From Candidatus Poseidoniaceae archaeon (GTDB lineage Archaea > Thermoplasmatota > Poseidoniia > Poseidoniales > Poseidoniaceae), in the NCBI GenBank assembly GCA_949373075.1, contig CASIBX010000023.1:1-37779 (forward strand): DNA of 37,779 nucleotides, read 5' to 3'. Below, piece after piece: positions 14,230-21,415 of the stretch (positions are counted from its first letter, which is position 1; each line of letters starts with the position of its first letter). The notes under the pieces were generated by a model. That model searched no databases. It worked only from the letters and a program-made list of their open reading frames with translations, and was not told where the DNA came from. Made by a program: the position numbers and the translations under genes.

Positions 14230-15774
14230 ATGAAGCCGCCAGATTACCACATGGGCACGCTTTCATCGCTTAAGTGGCTCAATCGTTTCTTATCTGAAAC
14301 TCCTGGTGACTCACAGATTGGCGGTCCTGCTAGGCAAGTACCTAATGTCTGCTGGTCACGTGTTTTACCAACACCTGCACCCGATGCAAGAGTTAGACTG
14401 TGGTCTGAAGAAATGGCCCAATTACTGGAACTTAGTGAAGGTGATGCTGAGATATTGGCAGGAGGAAAACCGGTTGAAGGGATGGACACCTATGCTCAAA
14501 GATATGGCGGACATCAATTCGGTAACTGGGCTGGCCAGTTAGGTGATGGAAGAGCGATTACATTGGGCGAGGTTGAAACTCAATCACAAGTCCTTGAACT
14601 ACAACTGAAGGGCTCTGGTAAAACTCCATACTCACGTTTTGCTGATGGCAAGGCGGTTTTGCGATCTTCGATTCGTGAGTTCCTATGTAGTGAAGCAATG
14701 CACCATCTAGGAGTTCCTTCAACCAGAGCTTTGTCTCTTGCAACCACTGGTGAGCCAATCTTACGTGACATGATGTATGATGGCAACAGACAGTATGAGC
14801 CAGGGGCAGTCGTGTGTCGAGTTGCTCCTAGTTTCATCAGATTCGGTAGTTTCCAGATACACACACTGATGGGTGATAAAGAAACACTACGAACACTTGT
14901 TGAACACACTATTAAGAATCATTTTCCAAATCACCACGCAAATGATGACGATGGGATTATCGCTTGGACAAAGCAGATTGCTAAAGATACTGCAATTATG
15001 ATAGCGCATTGGATGAGGGTAGGTTTCGTTCATGGAGTAATGAATACAGACAACATGTCGATTCATGGCCTGACTATTGATTATGGTCCATATGGCTGGA
15101 TAGAAGATTACAATCCAGGCTGGACACCCAATACAACAGATTCTACACACCGAAGATACCGATATGGTAATCAACCACAAATAGGAGCTTGGAACCTTGC
15201 TCGATTGTTAGAGTCGCTAGGACCTATGGTGCAAGAAACTGAAAGGTTGAATGAGGTATTGGATTTCTATATTTCAACATATGATGAACAAAATGACATC
15301 ATGTGGTCTGCTAAATTGGGAATTGGTGATTTCCAAGAAGCGGATGGAGATTTAGTTCGTGAACTAAACTTGCTACTTCAGAAAGTAGAAACTGACATGA
15401 CGATATTCTTCAGGGAATTATCCACTATAGCAGAACCTGATTCAAAACACCTGGCCGATGCGTTTTACGATTTGGATAACATTCCTCACGAAGAATGGAA
15501 TGAATGGTTAGGCAAGTGGTGGCAACGTGTCGAAGGGAAGCCAGAGAGAGACATCATGCTAGAGAATAACCCGAAATATGTGCTCAGAAACTGGATGGCT
15601 CAGTTAGCAATCGATGCTGCAGAGAAAGAAGATTTCACCATCTGTGAAAGCCTATTCCAAGTATTGAAAACGCCGTATGAAGAGCATGAAGAGTTTGAAT
15701 CAGACTGGTATCAGAAAAGACCTGAATGGGCAAGACATAGAGTTGGATGTTCCATGCTATCTTGTTCAAGTTGA
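14230..15774 (+). CDS. selO: SelO-type protein adenylyltransferase (pseudokinase fold)
   Basis: Encodes about 514 residues. Motifs follow SelO/YdiU closely: YAQRYGGHQFGNWAGQLGDG, LQLKGSGKTPYSRFADGKAV, RSSIREFLCSEAMHHLGVPS and the catalytic block HGVMNTDNMSIHG with DYGPYGW. The family transfers AMP from ATP to Ser, Thr or Tyr side chains of other proteins and is tied to redox stress in bacteria and mitochondria. The C-terminus is CSMLSCSS: the Cys-Ser-Ser end matches the position where vertebrate SelO has selenocysteine. The ATG at 14230 is chosen; the ATG at 14251 (MGTLSSLKWLNRF) and a TTG at 14206 are alternatives. SelO is uncommon in archaea. Confidence 0.93.
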   Translation: MKPPDYHMGTLSSLKWLNRFLSETPGDSQIGGPARQVPNVCWSRVLPTPAPDARVRLWSEEMAQLLELSEGDAEILAGGKPVEGMDTYAQRYGGHQFGNWAGQLGDGRAITLGEVETQSQVLELQLKGSGKTPYSRFADGKAVLRSSIREFLCSEAMHHLGVPSTRALSLATTGEPILRDMMYDGNRQYEPGAVVCRVAPSFIRFGSFQIHTLMGDKETLRTLVEHTIKNHFPNHHANDDDGIIAWTKQIAKDTAIMIAHWMRVGFVHGVMNTDNMSIHGLTIDYGPYGWIEDYNPGWTPNTTDSTHRRYRYGNQPQIGAWNLARLLESLGPMVQETERLNEVLDFYISTYDEQNDIMWSAKLGIGDFQEADGDLVRELNLLLQKVETDMTIFFRELSTIAEPDSKHLADAFYDLDNIPHEEWNEWLGKWWQRVEGKPERDIMLENNPKYVLRNWMAQLAIDAAEKEDFTICESLFQVLKTPYEEHEEFESDWYQKRPEWARHRVGCSMLSCSS

Positions 15775-15812
15775 CTAAGCGAATTCAGCCTTAGTCTGAA
15801 ACAGGCCTTAAT

Positions 15813-16034
15813 ATGCTGACCGACTATGGATATGGTATGGAGCAAATAAGTATTGCAAAGACTATCAAGAAAAACAACTCGGCAACGGCAGTGAAATTCT
15901 TCATGCTAATGACTGTCATGTTCATCATGGCTTTCATTATCAGTGTATTTCCGGTAATGATCACAGTGCTGTTCCTAACAGCACCGGCAATCATCATGAA
16001 CATCGGATGGTTAGTGTTCGCTGGTTCAGTGTAG
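15813..16034 (+). CDS. Small membrane protein, unrecognised
   Basis: Encodes 73 residues. A charged N-terminus (MLTDYGYGMEQISIAKTIKKN) is followed by a long hydrophobic region, about residues 28-70, that can form two membrane helices with a short turn (VFPVMI). No family is recognised. It lies 38 bases after selO on the same strand and ends five bases before the convergent 197-residue membrane protein gene. The length of its hydrophobic part suggests a real protein, but support is modest. Confidence 0.55.
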   Translation: MLTDYGYGMEQISIAKTIKKNNSATAVKFFMLMTVMFIMAFIISVFPVMITVLFLTAPAIIMNIGWLVFAGSV

Positions 16035-16039
16035 AACAG

Positions 16040-16633
16040 TTACTGCTGTCCGTAGAGTAGTTGATTGAATCGTTCTGATTTCAGAGTAGATTCTACATCT
16101 GTTAATCTCTTCTCGACACCCATTAGTTGCATTACAATCCTTCTGGTGTTGTCATTGACATCTGGCCCACTACTTTTTTCTGGTTCGGGTTCATCAAAGA
16201 CTTCAGGAACTTCATAAACAGTTACTGAAATTCGGAATATACCTGCCAAAAGGCCTACTGCCAATGATAATACTAAACTTGAAACGCTGATTATTATTTC
16301 AGACAGTTCAGAGGCTGAGAAGTCAGAAGCCACGCTTACTACAATTACAAGGTAACCAAAAAATTGTGCTAAGACATTACCGATGGCTGAACTAATGATT
16401 GCTGAGCCGATTGCGTCAGATCTAGACACACCTAAATTCGAACTCGCATAAGCCCCCACCATTGTGATTAAGGGAAATAGTAACATCATCAAAGAATAAT
16501 TCGCAATAATGGCAAATGATTCACCTTCACCTTCTATGTAAGCATAAGACGAGGCAACTATTCCCCAAATTCCTAAGAAAAAACCAATCGATAAAGCACC
16601 TTTCAAACTAACCTTCGAACCTTTCACGGCCAT
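16040..16633 (-). CDS. Four-helix membrane protein with coiled tail, unrecognised
   Basis: Encodes 197 residues. Hydrophobic segments lie near residues 12-32, 42-62, 76-103 and 112-136, followed by an acidic proline-rich linker (EVFDEPEPEKSSGPD) and a helical charged tail of about 35 residues (MGVEKRLTDVESTLKSERF) that may form a coiled coil. The tail is presumably cytoplasmic. No family is recognised. It is divergent from the kinase-like gene across a very A+T-rich 58-base gap. Confidence 0.7.
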   Translation of the reverse strand: MAVKGSKVSLKGALSIGFFLGIWGIVASSYAYIEGEGESFAIIANYSLMMLLFPLITMVGAYASSNLGVSRSDAIGSAIISSAIGNVLAQFFGYLVIVVSVASDFSASELSEIIISVSSLVLSLAVGLLAGIFRISVTVYEVPEVFDEPEPEKSSGPDVNDNTRRIVMQLMGVEKRLTDVESTLKSERFNQLLYGQQ

Positions 16634-16691
16634 AGTACCTTTAGATAATAATATTATTTAATTCCTAATATTGAACAGTGTTATGCACTGA
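16634..16691. promoter_or_regulatory. Divergent A+T-rich promoter region
   Basis: The gap between the two divergent membrane-protein genes contains AATAATATTATTTAATTCCTAATATT (about 16647-16672), which offers TATA-like elements at suitable distance for both directions. Confidence 0.5.
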
Positions 16692-17393
16692 ATGCGTACA
16701 CGCAGGTGTATGTCTGTTGACTCTCAGTTGCTATGGTTTCTCGGCCTAGGGGCTTTCGCCTTCATCACAGTGATGGCAATAAAGCCGTTTCACGCATACC
16801 TGATGTCGAAGGGCTGCGAGAACATGGTTGCGGTTTACTACAACCGCAAAGTGGCTCACATGGTAGCGGGTGGAGTTCCGCTAATCTTGTGCCCAATAGT
16901 GTTCACAGACCCGATCTATCCACTTCTAGGTGGACTTCTAGGGGCTGCTGGCCTAGCTGCGGCTCACATGACTGACCGCAGACTCTGGTGGATGCAAACT
17001 GAACAGAACATGAACGATGCAACTTTTGCATTCATGCTAGGTATCTCTGTATTCGCTCTATGGCATTACTTGGATGATGCCTGGTTGGCAATTCTTCCTG
17101 CCCTATTCATGGCATATGGGGATGGAGTTACAGGAATTATTCGCAACAAGATGTTTGCAAAGCGAACTAAGAGTGCATGGGGTAATCTTGGAATGGCGAT
17201 TCTTTGTATTCCTCTTGGCTACCTAATCGGTAAGAATGCAGACCCATCAATTCCATTGTGGGGTGCCCTTTCAGGCGCTGTCGCATCATTTGTCGAACGC
17301 TATGAGTTTGGGCCAATCGATGATAACGTGCTAATCGTTATCGCATCGAGCATCGTGATTGCCGCTGGCATTCACTTTGGACCGCTACTGTGA
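16692..17393 (+). CDS. Dolichol/phytol kinase-like integral membrane CTP-dependent kinase
   Basis: Encodes 233 residues, mostly membrane helices. RKVAHMVAGGVPLIL (about residues 52-66) and GDGVTGIIRNKMFAKRTKSA (from about residue 144), followed by WGNLGM, match the conserved R-K-x-x-H and G-D-x-x-x-x-x-x-G / K-x-x-G patterns of the SEC59/VTE5 family. So does ERYEFGPIDDN near the C-terminus. These enzymes phosphorylate polyprenols with CTP. In an archaeon the substrate might be dolichol for glycan carriers or geranylgeraniol for lipid salvage; this is inference. The ATG at 16692 is the outer start; the ATG at 16710 (MSVDSQLL), preceded by AGGTGT, may be the one used. It ends flush against the convergent small secreted-protein gene. 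Confidence 0.8.
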   Translation: MRTRRCMSVDSQLLWFLGLGAFAFITVMAIKPFHAYLMSKGCENMVAVYYNRKVAHMVAGGVPLILCPIVFTDPIYPLLGGLLGAAGLAAAHMTDRRLWWMQTEQNMNDATFAFMLGISVFALWHYLDDAWLAILPALFMAYGDGVTGIIRNKMFAKRTKSAWGNLGMAILCIPLGYLIGKNADPSIPLWGALSGAVASFVERYEFGPIDDNVLIVIASSIVIAAGIHFGPLL

Positions 17394-17582
17394 TCATTCG
17401 AATTTGACCCACTCTGAGCCAGAATCCGTCATCCTGTACCATTTCTCGCCTTGAATTTCCGGAGAGTTTGTAGATGAGTTAAGTTCGTCTCCGACAGATT
17501 CTAATTCCACTGAAGGTTCAAAATTCAAAAGAACCGAAGTCAATAATAAAAATACAATAGTAATTGCCACATTACCTTTCAT
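17394..17582 (-). CDS. Small exported protein ending in a W-Y-R...S-E-W..F-E motif
   Basis: Encodes 62 residues. A signal or anchor helix (residues 4-20, NVAITIVFLLLTSVLLN) is followed by a short Ser/Asn/Glu-rich spacer and the C-terminal motif WYRMTDSGSEWVKFE at 48-62. The motif aligns without gaps to the end of the island's TSP3 protein (WYRNEGSNSEWQRFE; nine identical positions of 15 plus a K/R pair), although the proteins share nothing else. The stop codon abuts the convergent kinase-like gene. No function is known; it looks like a minimal carrier of this C-terminal module. Confidence 0.65.
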   Translation of the reverse strand: MKGNVAITIVFLLLTSVLLNFEPSVELESVGDELNSSTNSPEIQGEKWYRMTDSGSEWVKFE

Positions 17583-17617
17583 GGTCTGTTCAAGTCACCT
17601 AGGGACTTAAACTAATC

Positions 17618-18025
17618 TCAAGACATTATTTCGTCTTGCTCAGCATCTTCTACTAGAATGAATTCGAATTCTCCAGTCCTACTGTCATAATCGATACTTG
17701 AGAATACTGCCTTCATCTGGCGGTCTTCGAATGGGTCGTGGAAAATAGGTTGCTCCTTTCTAAAAATCGCTAGGATTCTTTTGTATTGTTCCATACCCAT
17801 ATTCCCTGAGATTGTGTAAACTGCAGATTCTGCGCCCTCATCAAGAAGGTCATCTCCTTCATTTCCACGAATAACTGTGCGCTGTAGTCGGCGCTTTACG
17901 TTCATATGAACATTGCAATCTTCGATTCTTTCCCATTCTTCACCCATTGTGGTGATGAAACACTCGTTATTCTCCATAAACCAAACTGAAGGTACATGAG
18001 ACTTAGTAATTGCTGAAGATGTCAA
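17618..18025 (-). CDS. Unknown soluble protein, last gene of the flavin/thiol operon
   Basis: Encodes 135 residues starting from a TTG that overlaps the stop of the FMN-reductase-like gene (TTGA), which indicates translational coupling. The next in-frame ATG is at 17977. It is predicted beta-rich and acidic at the end (FEFILVEDAEQDEI). The central RGNEGDDLLDEG, then SAVYTISGNM and EQYKRILAIFRKEQPIFHDP, loosely recall the pattern of small phage tail or baseplate adaptor proteins, but this is not enough for an assignment. No catalytic motif is visible. Confidence 0.65.
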   Translation of the reverse strand: MTSSAITKSHVPSVWFMENNECFITTMGEEWERIEDCNVHMNVKRRLQRTVIRGNEGDDLLDEGAESAVYTISGNMGMEQYKRILAIFRKEQPIFHDPFEDRQMKAVFSSIDYDSRTGEFEFILVEDAEQDEIMS

Positions 18026-18525
18026 TTTGCAAGTTGGCCAATCATGTCTTCGATTGTTTCAGGATTGGCTTCCTTATTATTGTTCGATACACAATTTCTT
18101 CCAATCACAATACAGCCAAGGAATGAGAACATTTGACGCATAGCAATGATGACGTGAGCTCCGCCGCCTCCACTGTGAGTTGCAAGTCCAACCATTCGAC
18201 GGTTGAACAGTGCACGGAAATCTTGCCATTCTGTGCTGAGCCATGCGACTACGTTGTTTAGAGTAGGCGGCATTGAGCCATTGTATTCAGGAGCGATTAT
18301 CATCCATGAATCAGCATCACCCATTTGTTTCTTTAACTCAGCCATGCCAGGCACGACATCCAATTCTTTTGAGCGAGCCACAGTAAACATTGGAAAATCC
18401 ATCACAGACAAATCTGCAATGTCTGCATCGTGTCCCATTTCTCGTGCAGTAGCAGCAAATTTCTCTGCTAGTTCACGGTTTGTGCCGCCAGTTGCAGTAA
18501 TCATCAGTATCTTGGACATAGACAT
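18022..18525 (-). CDS. NADPH-dependent FMN reductase-like flavoprotein
   Basis: Encodes 167 residues with a flavodoxin-like fold. The N-terminal strand and phosphate loop ILMITATGGTNRELAEKFA precede APEYNGSMPPTLNNVVAWLS, a diagnostic stretch of NADPH:FMN/azo/chromate reductases, and ATHSGGGGAHVI. It uses NADPH to reduce bound or free FMN, or quinones. It lies 34 bases downstream of the methyltransferase gene in the same operon as GTP cyclohydrolase II, which links flavin synthesis to a flavin-using enzyme. ATG starts at 18525 and 18519 are both possible. Confidence 0.9.
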   Translation of the reverse strand: MSMSKILMITATGGTNRELAEKFAATAREMGHDADIADLSVMDFPMFTVARSKELDVVPGMAELKKQMGDADSWMIIAPEYNGSMPPTLNNVVAWLSTEWQDFRALFNRRMVGLATHSGGGGAHVIIAMRQMFSFLGCIVIGRNCVSNNNKEANPETIEDMIGQLAN

Positions 18526-18559
18526 CGCAAGAGGGCCCAGTTCTCAAAGGTGTTCATGG

Positions 18560-19153
18560 CTACACATGTTTGAAAATAGTTGAGATATATGGCCTATCTC
18601 CACCAAATGGATTGACATGCGTATGTCTGATGGATTCCACAAGAGTCCAATTACTCCCAAGTAATTCTACTAACATTTCCTCATCATAAGTGTGCAGATT
18701 TAGACCACTACATTGCTGAGCACCATCGGTAGAAAATGTCTCAATTACTGCATAGCCTCCACTTACAATACTGGACTCCATATTAGCGACATAGGATTTC
18801 CGTTCTGATTCATTAAGAAGAAAATGTAGCACTGCTCTATCGTGCCAGATATTGTATTCTCCAAGTTCTAACTCATTGGTAAGATCTCCATGGAGATATT
18901 CCATATTTATTCCATGACGTTTGGAAAGAATCCTCAATGCTTCAGAAGAAATATCCATAACTGTAACTTGGTAATCATTCTCAAGAAGTGTATCCACAAT
19001 TGTAGTTGCTCCAGCACCTACAACAATTATGTTTTGACCATCACAAGAAGAAATCAAGTCCATAGAAACAGCATGCTCTTTCTGATACCAACCTAATTTT
19101 GTAGTGTCTGCATCATTGTATGCAGAATCCCAATGGTTAGCATCACTAGGAAT
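18560..19153 (-). CDS. SAM-dependent class I methyltransferase with apparent AUU start
   Basis: With the start at ATT 19153 the product has 197 residues beginning (I/M)PSDANHWDSAYNDAD, then KLGWYQKEHAVS. This matches the N-terminal W-D-x-x-Y ... L-x-W-Y-Q signature of a common methyltransferase family. SAM motif I is NIIVVGAGATTIVDTLL, motif II is VTVMDIS, and YNIWHDRAVLHFL and VSGGYAVIETFSTDG follow in the order usual for that family. The first ATG in frame, at 19063, would delete this conserved N-terminus. Between the upstream OsmC stop (19163-19165) and that ATG there is no ATG, GTG or TTG in frame, but ATT at 19151-19153 sits five bases after GAGGTG. The substrate is unknown. Confidence 0.8.
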   Translation of the reverse strand: MPSDANHWDSAYNDADTTKLGWYQKEHAVSMDLISSCDGQNIIVVGAGATTIVDTLLENDYQVTVMDISSEALRILSKRHGINMEYLHGDLTNELELGEYNIWHDRAVLHFLLNESERKSYVANMESSIVSGGYAVIETFSTDGAQQCSGLNLHTYDEEMLVELLGSNWTLVESIRHTHVNPFGGDRPYISTIFKHV

Positions 19154-19158
19154 AACAA

Positions 19159-19164
19159 CACCTC
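19159..19164 (-). promoter_or_regulatory. Shine-Dalgarno GAGGTG that places the methyltransferase start at ATT
   Basis: On the minus strand GAGGTG overlaps the OsmC stop codon (TGA) and ends five bases before ATT 19153. This is the best spacing in the region and favours AUU initiation. Confidence 0.55.
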
Positions 19165-19561
19165 ATTGGAATGTTACGTCAACTTCCATCGATTCACTTA
19201 CCGACATGCACACCGGGCAATTACAACCCTCAGTGATTAGCCATGCACGGTCATCCATGTCCAGGTTTGAAGGTAAATTCACAATTATTTCGAGTTTCGA
19301 AACACGGCGTGGATTTGCTGCCATCGATTTGTCAACGCTACCAGTCATTCCTGCAACATCGATTTCCTTAGAGTCAGCTCGAATTGCAACTATTGTCATT
19401 ATGCAAGTCAGCATTGAAGTTGCTAGTAAGTCGGTTGGGGAGAATGATTCACCCTTACCCATATTGTCGACAGGAGCATCTGTGATCAACTTGGCCCCAG
19501 AAGGTCCGTGGTTTGCGCTGCAGCGTAAATTCCCATCATAAGTTGCATCGATTCTAACCAT
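19163..19561 (-). CDS. OsmC-family peroxiredoxin-like protein
   Basis: Encodes 132 residues. SPTDLLATSMLTCIMTIVAI with Cys53, and a second cysteine cluster CNCPVCMSV (Cys113, 115 and 118), are the two redox sites of OsmC/Ohr proteins, which reduce organic hydroperoxides with thiols. The extra cysteines in C-x-C-x-x-C are not in the classic two-cysteine set and may bind metal or serve as a relay. The ATG at 19561 follows the ribA stop directly (TGAATG), so translation is coupled. Its place in a unit with a TusA-like protein supports a thiol/sulfur role. Confidence 0.9.
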   Translation of the reverse strand: MVRIDATYDGNLRCSANHGPSGAKLITDAPVDNMGKGESFSPTDLLATSMLTCIMTIVAIRADSKEIDVAGMTGSVDKSMAANPRRVSKLEIIVNLPSNLDMDDRAWLITEGCNCPVCMSVSESMEVDVTFQ

Positions 19562-20164
19562 TCACTCACCATCGAATATTATTTTGTGACCCATACGGTC
19601 AACTTTAGTCTGCAGATAGTCACGATTGCTGATACCTACACCAACTACCAAAGGCATTCTTTCAACAACGCTAATACCATATGTTTCGAGTTGTTCAGCC
19701 TTGTCAGGATTATTGGAAAGTAGACAAACATCAGATACACCAATGGCTTCAAGCATGGTGCTAGCAATTCTATAGTTACGTGCATCGCCCGGCAAACCTA
19801 GCATCAGATTAGCATCTAAAGTGTCTGCACCTCGGTCCTGTAAGTGGTATGCTTGGATTTTAGCATGAAGTCCAATCCCTCTTCCTTCTTGACGCAGATA
19901 CAGTATAACTCCCCATCCTTTGTCAGCGATTGCTTTCATTGCAGCATCTAATTGTGGACCACAGTCACATCGAAGCGAACCAAACGCATCTCCAGTTAGG
20001 CATTCTGAATGCACTCTCATCAAAACGGGATCTGGACCAGTCATATCACCCATCGTCAAAGCAACATGGTCAAGACCAGTATCCTGTTCATGGAAAACAC
20101 GGATGTTAAATTCACCATGCTCAGTTGGAAGGCGAGCTTCGCTGGGGACCTCACTTACACTCAT
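19562..20164 (-). CDS. ribA: GTP cyclohydrolase II
   Basis: Encodes 200 residues from the ATG at 20164, which overlaps the TusA stop (ATGA); an ATG two codons upstream is less likely. Zinc ligands Cys56, Cys66 and Cys68 lie in HSECLTGDAFGSLRCDCG, and the GTP-handling LRQEGRGIGLH follows at about 89-99. It converts GTP to 2,5-diamino-6-ribosylamino-pyrimidinone phosphate, formate and pyrophosphate, the first step of riboflavin synthesis. It is the bacterial-type enzyme without the fused RibB domain. Many archaea use GTP cyclohydrolase III instead, so this is probably an old acquisition from bacteria. Confidence 0.95.
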   Translation of the reverse strand: MSVSEVPSEARLPTEHGEFNIRVFHEQDTGLDHVALTMGDMTGPDPVLMRVHSECLTGDAFGSLRCDCGPQLDAAMKAIADKGWGVILYLRQEGRGIGLHAKIQAYHLQDRGADTLDANLMLGLPGDARNYRIASTMLEAIGVSDVCLLSNNPDKAEQLETYGISVVERMPLVVGVGISNRDYLQTKVDRMGHKIIFDGE

Positions 20165-20391
20165 TCGCATACCTCGATAATGAAACTGAATTCGCCAGAG
20201 GATTTGAGGACATCGACTAGCCGATGACCTAACCTCTCTACTAAAAGTGGCATATCGTGCATAGTTTCAGGGTCATCTGCAACTACTAACAATACATCAC
20301 CGCCATGCAAATCAGTCAATGCTTGGCGAGCCTTACTAACCGGTACAGGACAATAATGTCCTAGCACATCCAATTTGTGCGTCGGCTCCAC
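20161..20391 (-). CDS. TusA/SirA-like sulfur carrier protein
   Basis: Encodes 76 residues. The family signature GHYCPVPVSKARQAL carries the persulfide-bearing Cys14 in a C-P-x-P motif, followed by the beta-alpha-beta pattern of TusA (DVLLVVADDPETMHDMPLLV). Such proteins pass sulfur for tRNA thiolation or molybdenum cofactor synthesis. The start is GTG at 20391 with no clear ribosome binding site, and the stop overlaps ribA by four bases. It is the first gene of the six-gene minus-strand operon; the partner desulfurase is not in the window. Confidence 0.9.
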   Translation of the reverse strand: MEPTHKLDVLGHYCPVPVSKARQALTDLHGGDVLLVVADDPETMHDMPLLVERLGHRLVDVLKSSGEFSFIIEVCE

Positions 20392-20399
20392 GATTTAGG

Positions 20400-20426
20400 C
20401 GAGGGGATAGGCAACTTGAACCCTCG
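20400..20426. promoter_or_regulatory. Hairpin between tusA and the archaeosortase gene
   Basis: CGAGGG (20400-20405) pairs with CCCTCG (20421-20426) around a 15-base loop in the divergent promoter region. Related CGAGGG-type hairpins occur at 22860-22875 and, in part, at 13396-13411. Its role is unknown. Confidence 0.3.
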
Positions 20427-20467
20427 TACAAGTGAGACTTCATGAATGAAGATGGATATTGCCAGCC

Positions 20468-21415
20468 ATGACCGGAGATTCCAAACCCCTAGTCGAGGAG
20501 GTCGAAGACATCTCTTGGGGGGAATTTGGAACACTAGCAAAGGGATACCTTAGGATTCCATTAGCACTGATACTTGTAGAGATATTCTATTGGTTTATCA
20601 CCCAGCCAACTAACACTCTAGGATTTATTCAAGAATCGGAAGCGTGGATTTGGTACCAGTTAACTGAACTAATCTATGGGCCGGGAGCAGCTACACTTTC
20701 AGAATATAATGGCTGGAAGACATTGGTCACCCTGAAACACCCTGATTTTTGGGGAGACCAGATTAGACTGTATGTCTCTGATGAATGCGCAGGCGTGCAT
20801 GAAATGATATTCATTACAGTTCTAATCATGATGACCACGGGTGTGCCTCAACGCCTGCGAATAAAAAGTGCTGTAGTCGCATGCGGGATTGTTTATGTGT
20901 TGAACATAATCAGATTACTAATACTCTATCCAATGGCTGTTTCAGGCTGTGCCGAAAACCCAAATATGCTGTATTGCGAACAGCCAATGCATGATTTCCA
21001 TGCCTTTGTCTACCAATGGGGATTCCTGATAGTTCTGGTATTGATGTGGCTAGCGTGGTTCAAATGGGTTAATGCAGGAGACCTAATCAGAAAGGAGCAG
21101 GCTTCAAGCAGAGGGAAATGGAAATTCATCTACCGTAAAGAATGGGCAAATGTTCACAAAGCGGTTTTAGCAATCTCGCTTTTACTAATAATTAGTGCAT
21201 TTACTAATGTGCTCTTAGATGATGCTGCCATGGCAGCAAAAGAGACGGTAGACATGTGTGAGTTTTATTCCAGCGTTACCGGAGATTGTGGAGATGCTAG
21301 AGATGCTTGGACACAAGAAATCCAAACTTCATGGTCATTAGCAACACTAGGGCTACTAGGATTTGCTTGTACTATAATCGCCATCGATAAGCCAATCGAA
21401 GACGAAGAAGAATAA
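20468..21415 (+). CDS. Archaeosortase/exosortase-family transpeptidase
   Basis: Encodes about 315 residues with roughly seven membrane helices. The exosortase/archaeosortase catalytic residues are present in order: Cys107 in SDECAGVHEM, Arg149 in YVLNIIRLL and His178 (or His175) in MHDFHAFVYQWGF. These enzymes cut a C-terminal sorting signal from surface proteins and join them to a lipid or another anchor. The ATG at 20468 is used (a TTG at 20459 is in frame). No classical PGF-CTERM-type tail is seen among the surface proteins here, so its targets are elsewhere or use another signal. It is divergent from the tusA operon and its end touches the convergent helicase gene. Confidence 0.88.
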   Translation: MTGDSKPLVEEVEDISWGEFGTLAKGYLRIPLALILVEIFYWFITQPTNTLGFIQESEAWIWYQLTELIYGPGAATLSEYNGWKTLVTLKHPDFWGDQIRLYVSDECAGVHEMIFITVLIMMTTGVPQRLRIKSAVVACGIVYVLNIIRLLILYPMAVSGCAENPNMLYCEQPMHDFHAFVYQWGFLIVLVLMWLAWFKWVNAGDLIRKEQASSRGKWKFIYRKEWANVHKAVLAISLLLIISAFTNVLLDDAAMAAKETVDMCEFYSSVTGDCGDARDAWTQEIQTSWSLATLGLLGFACTIIAIDKPIEDEEE

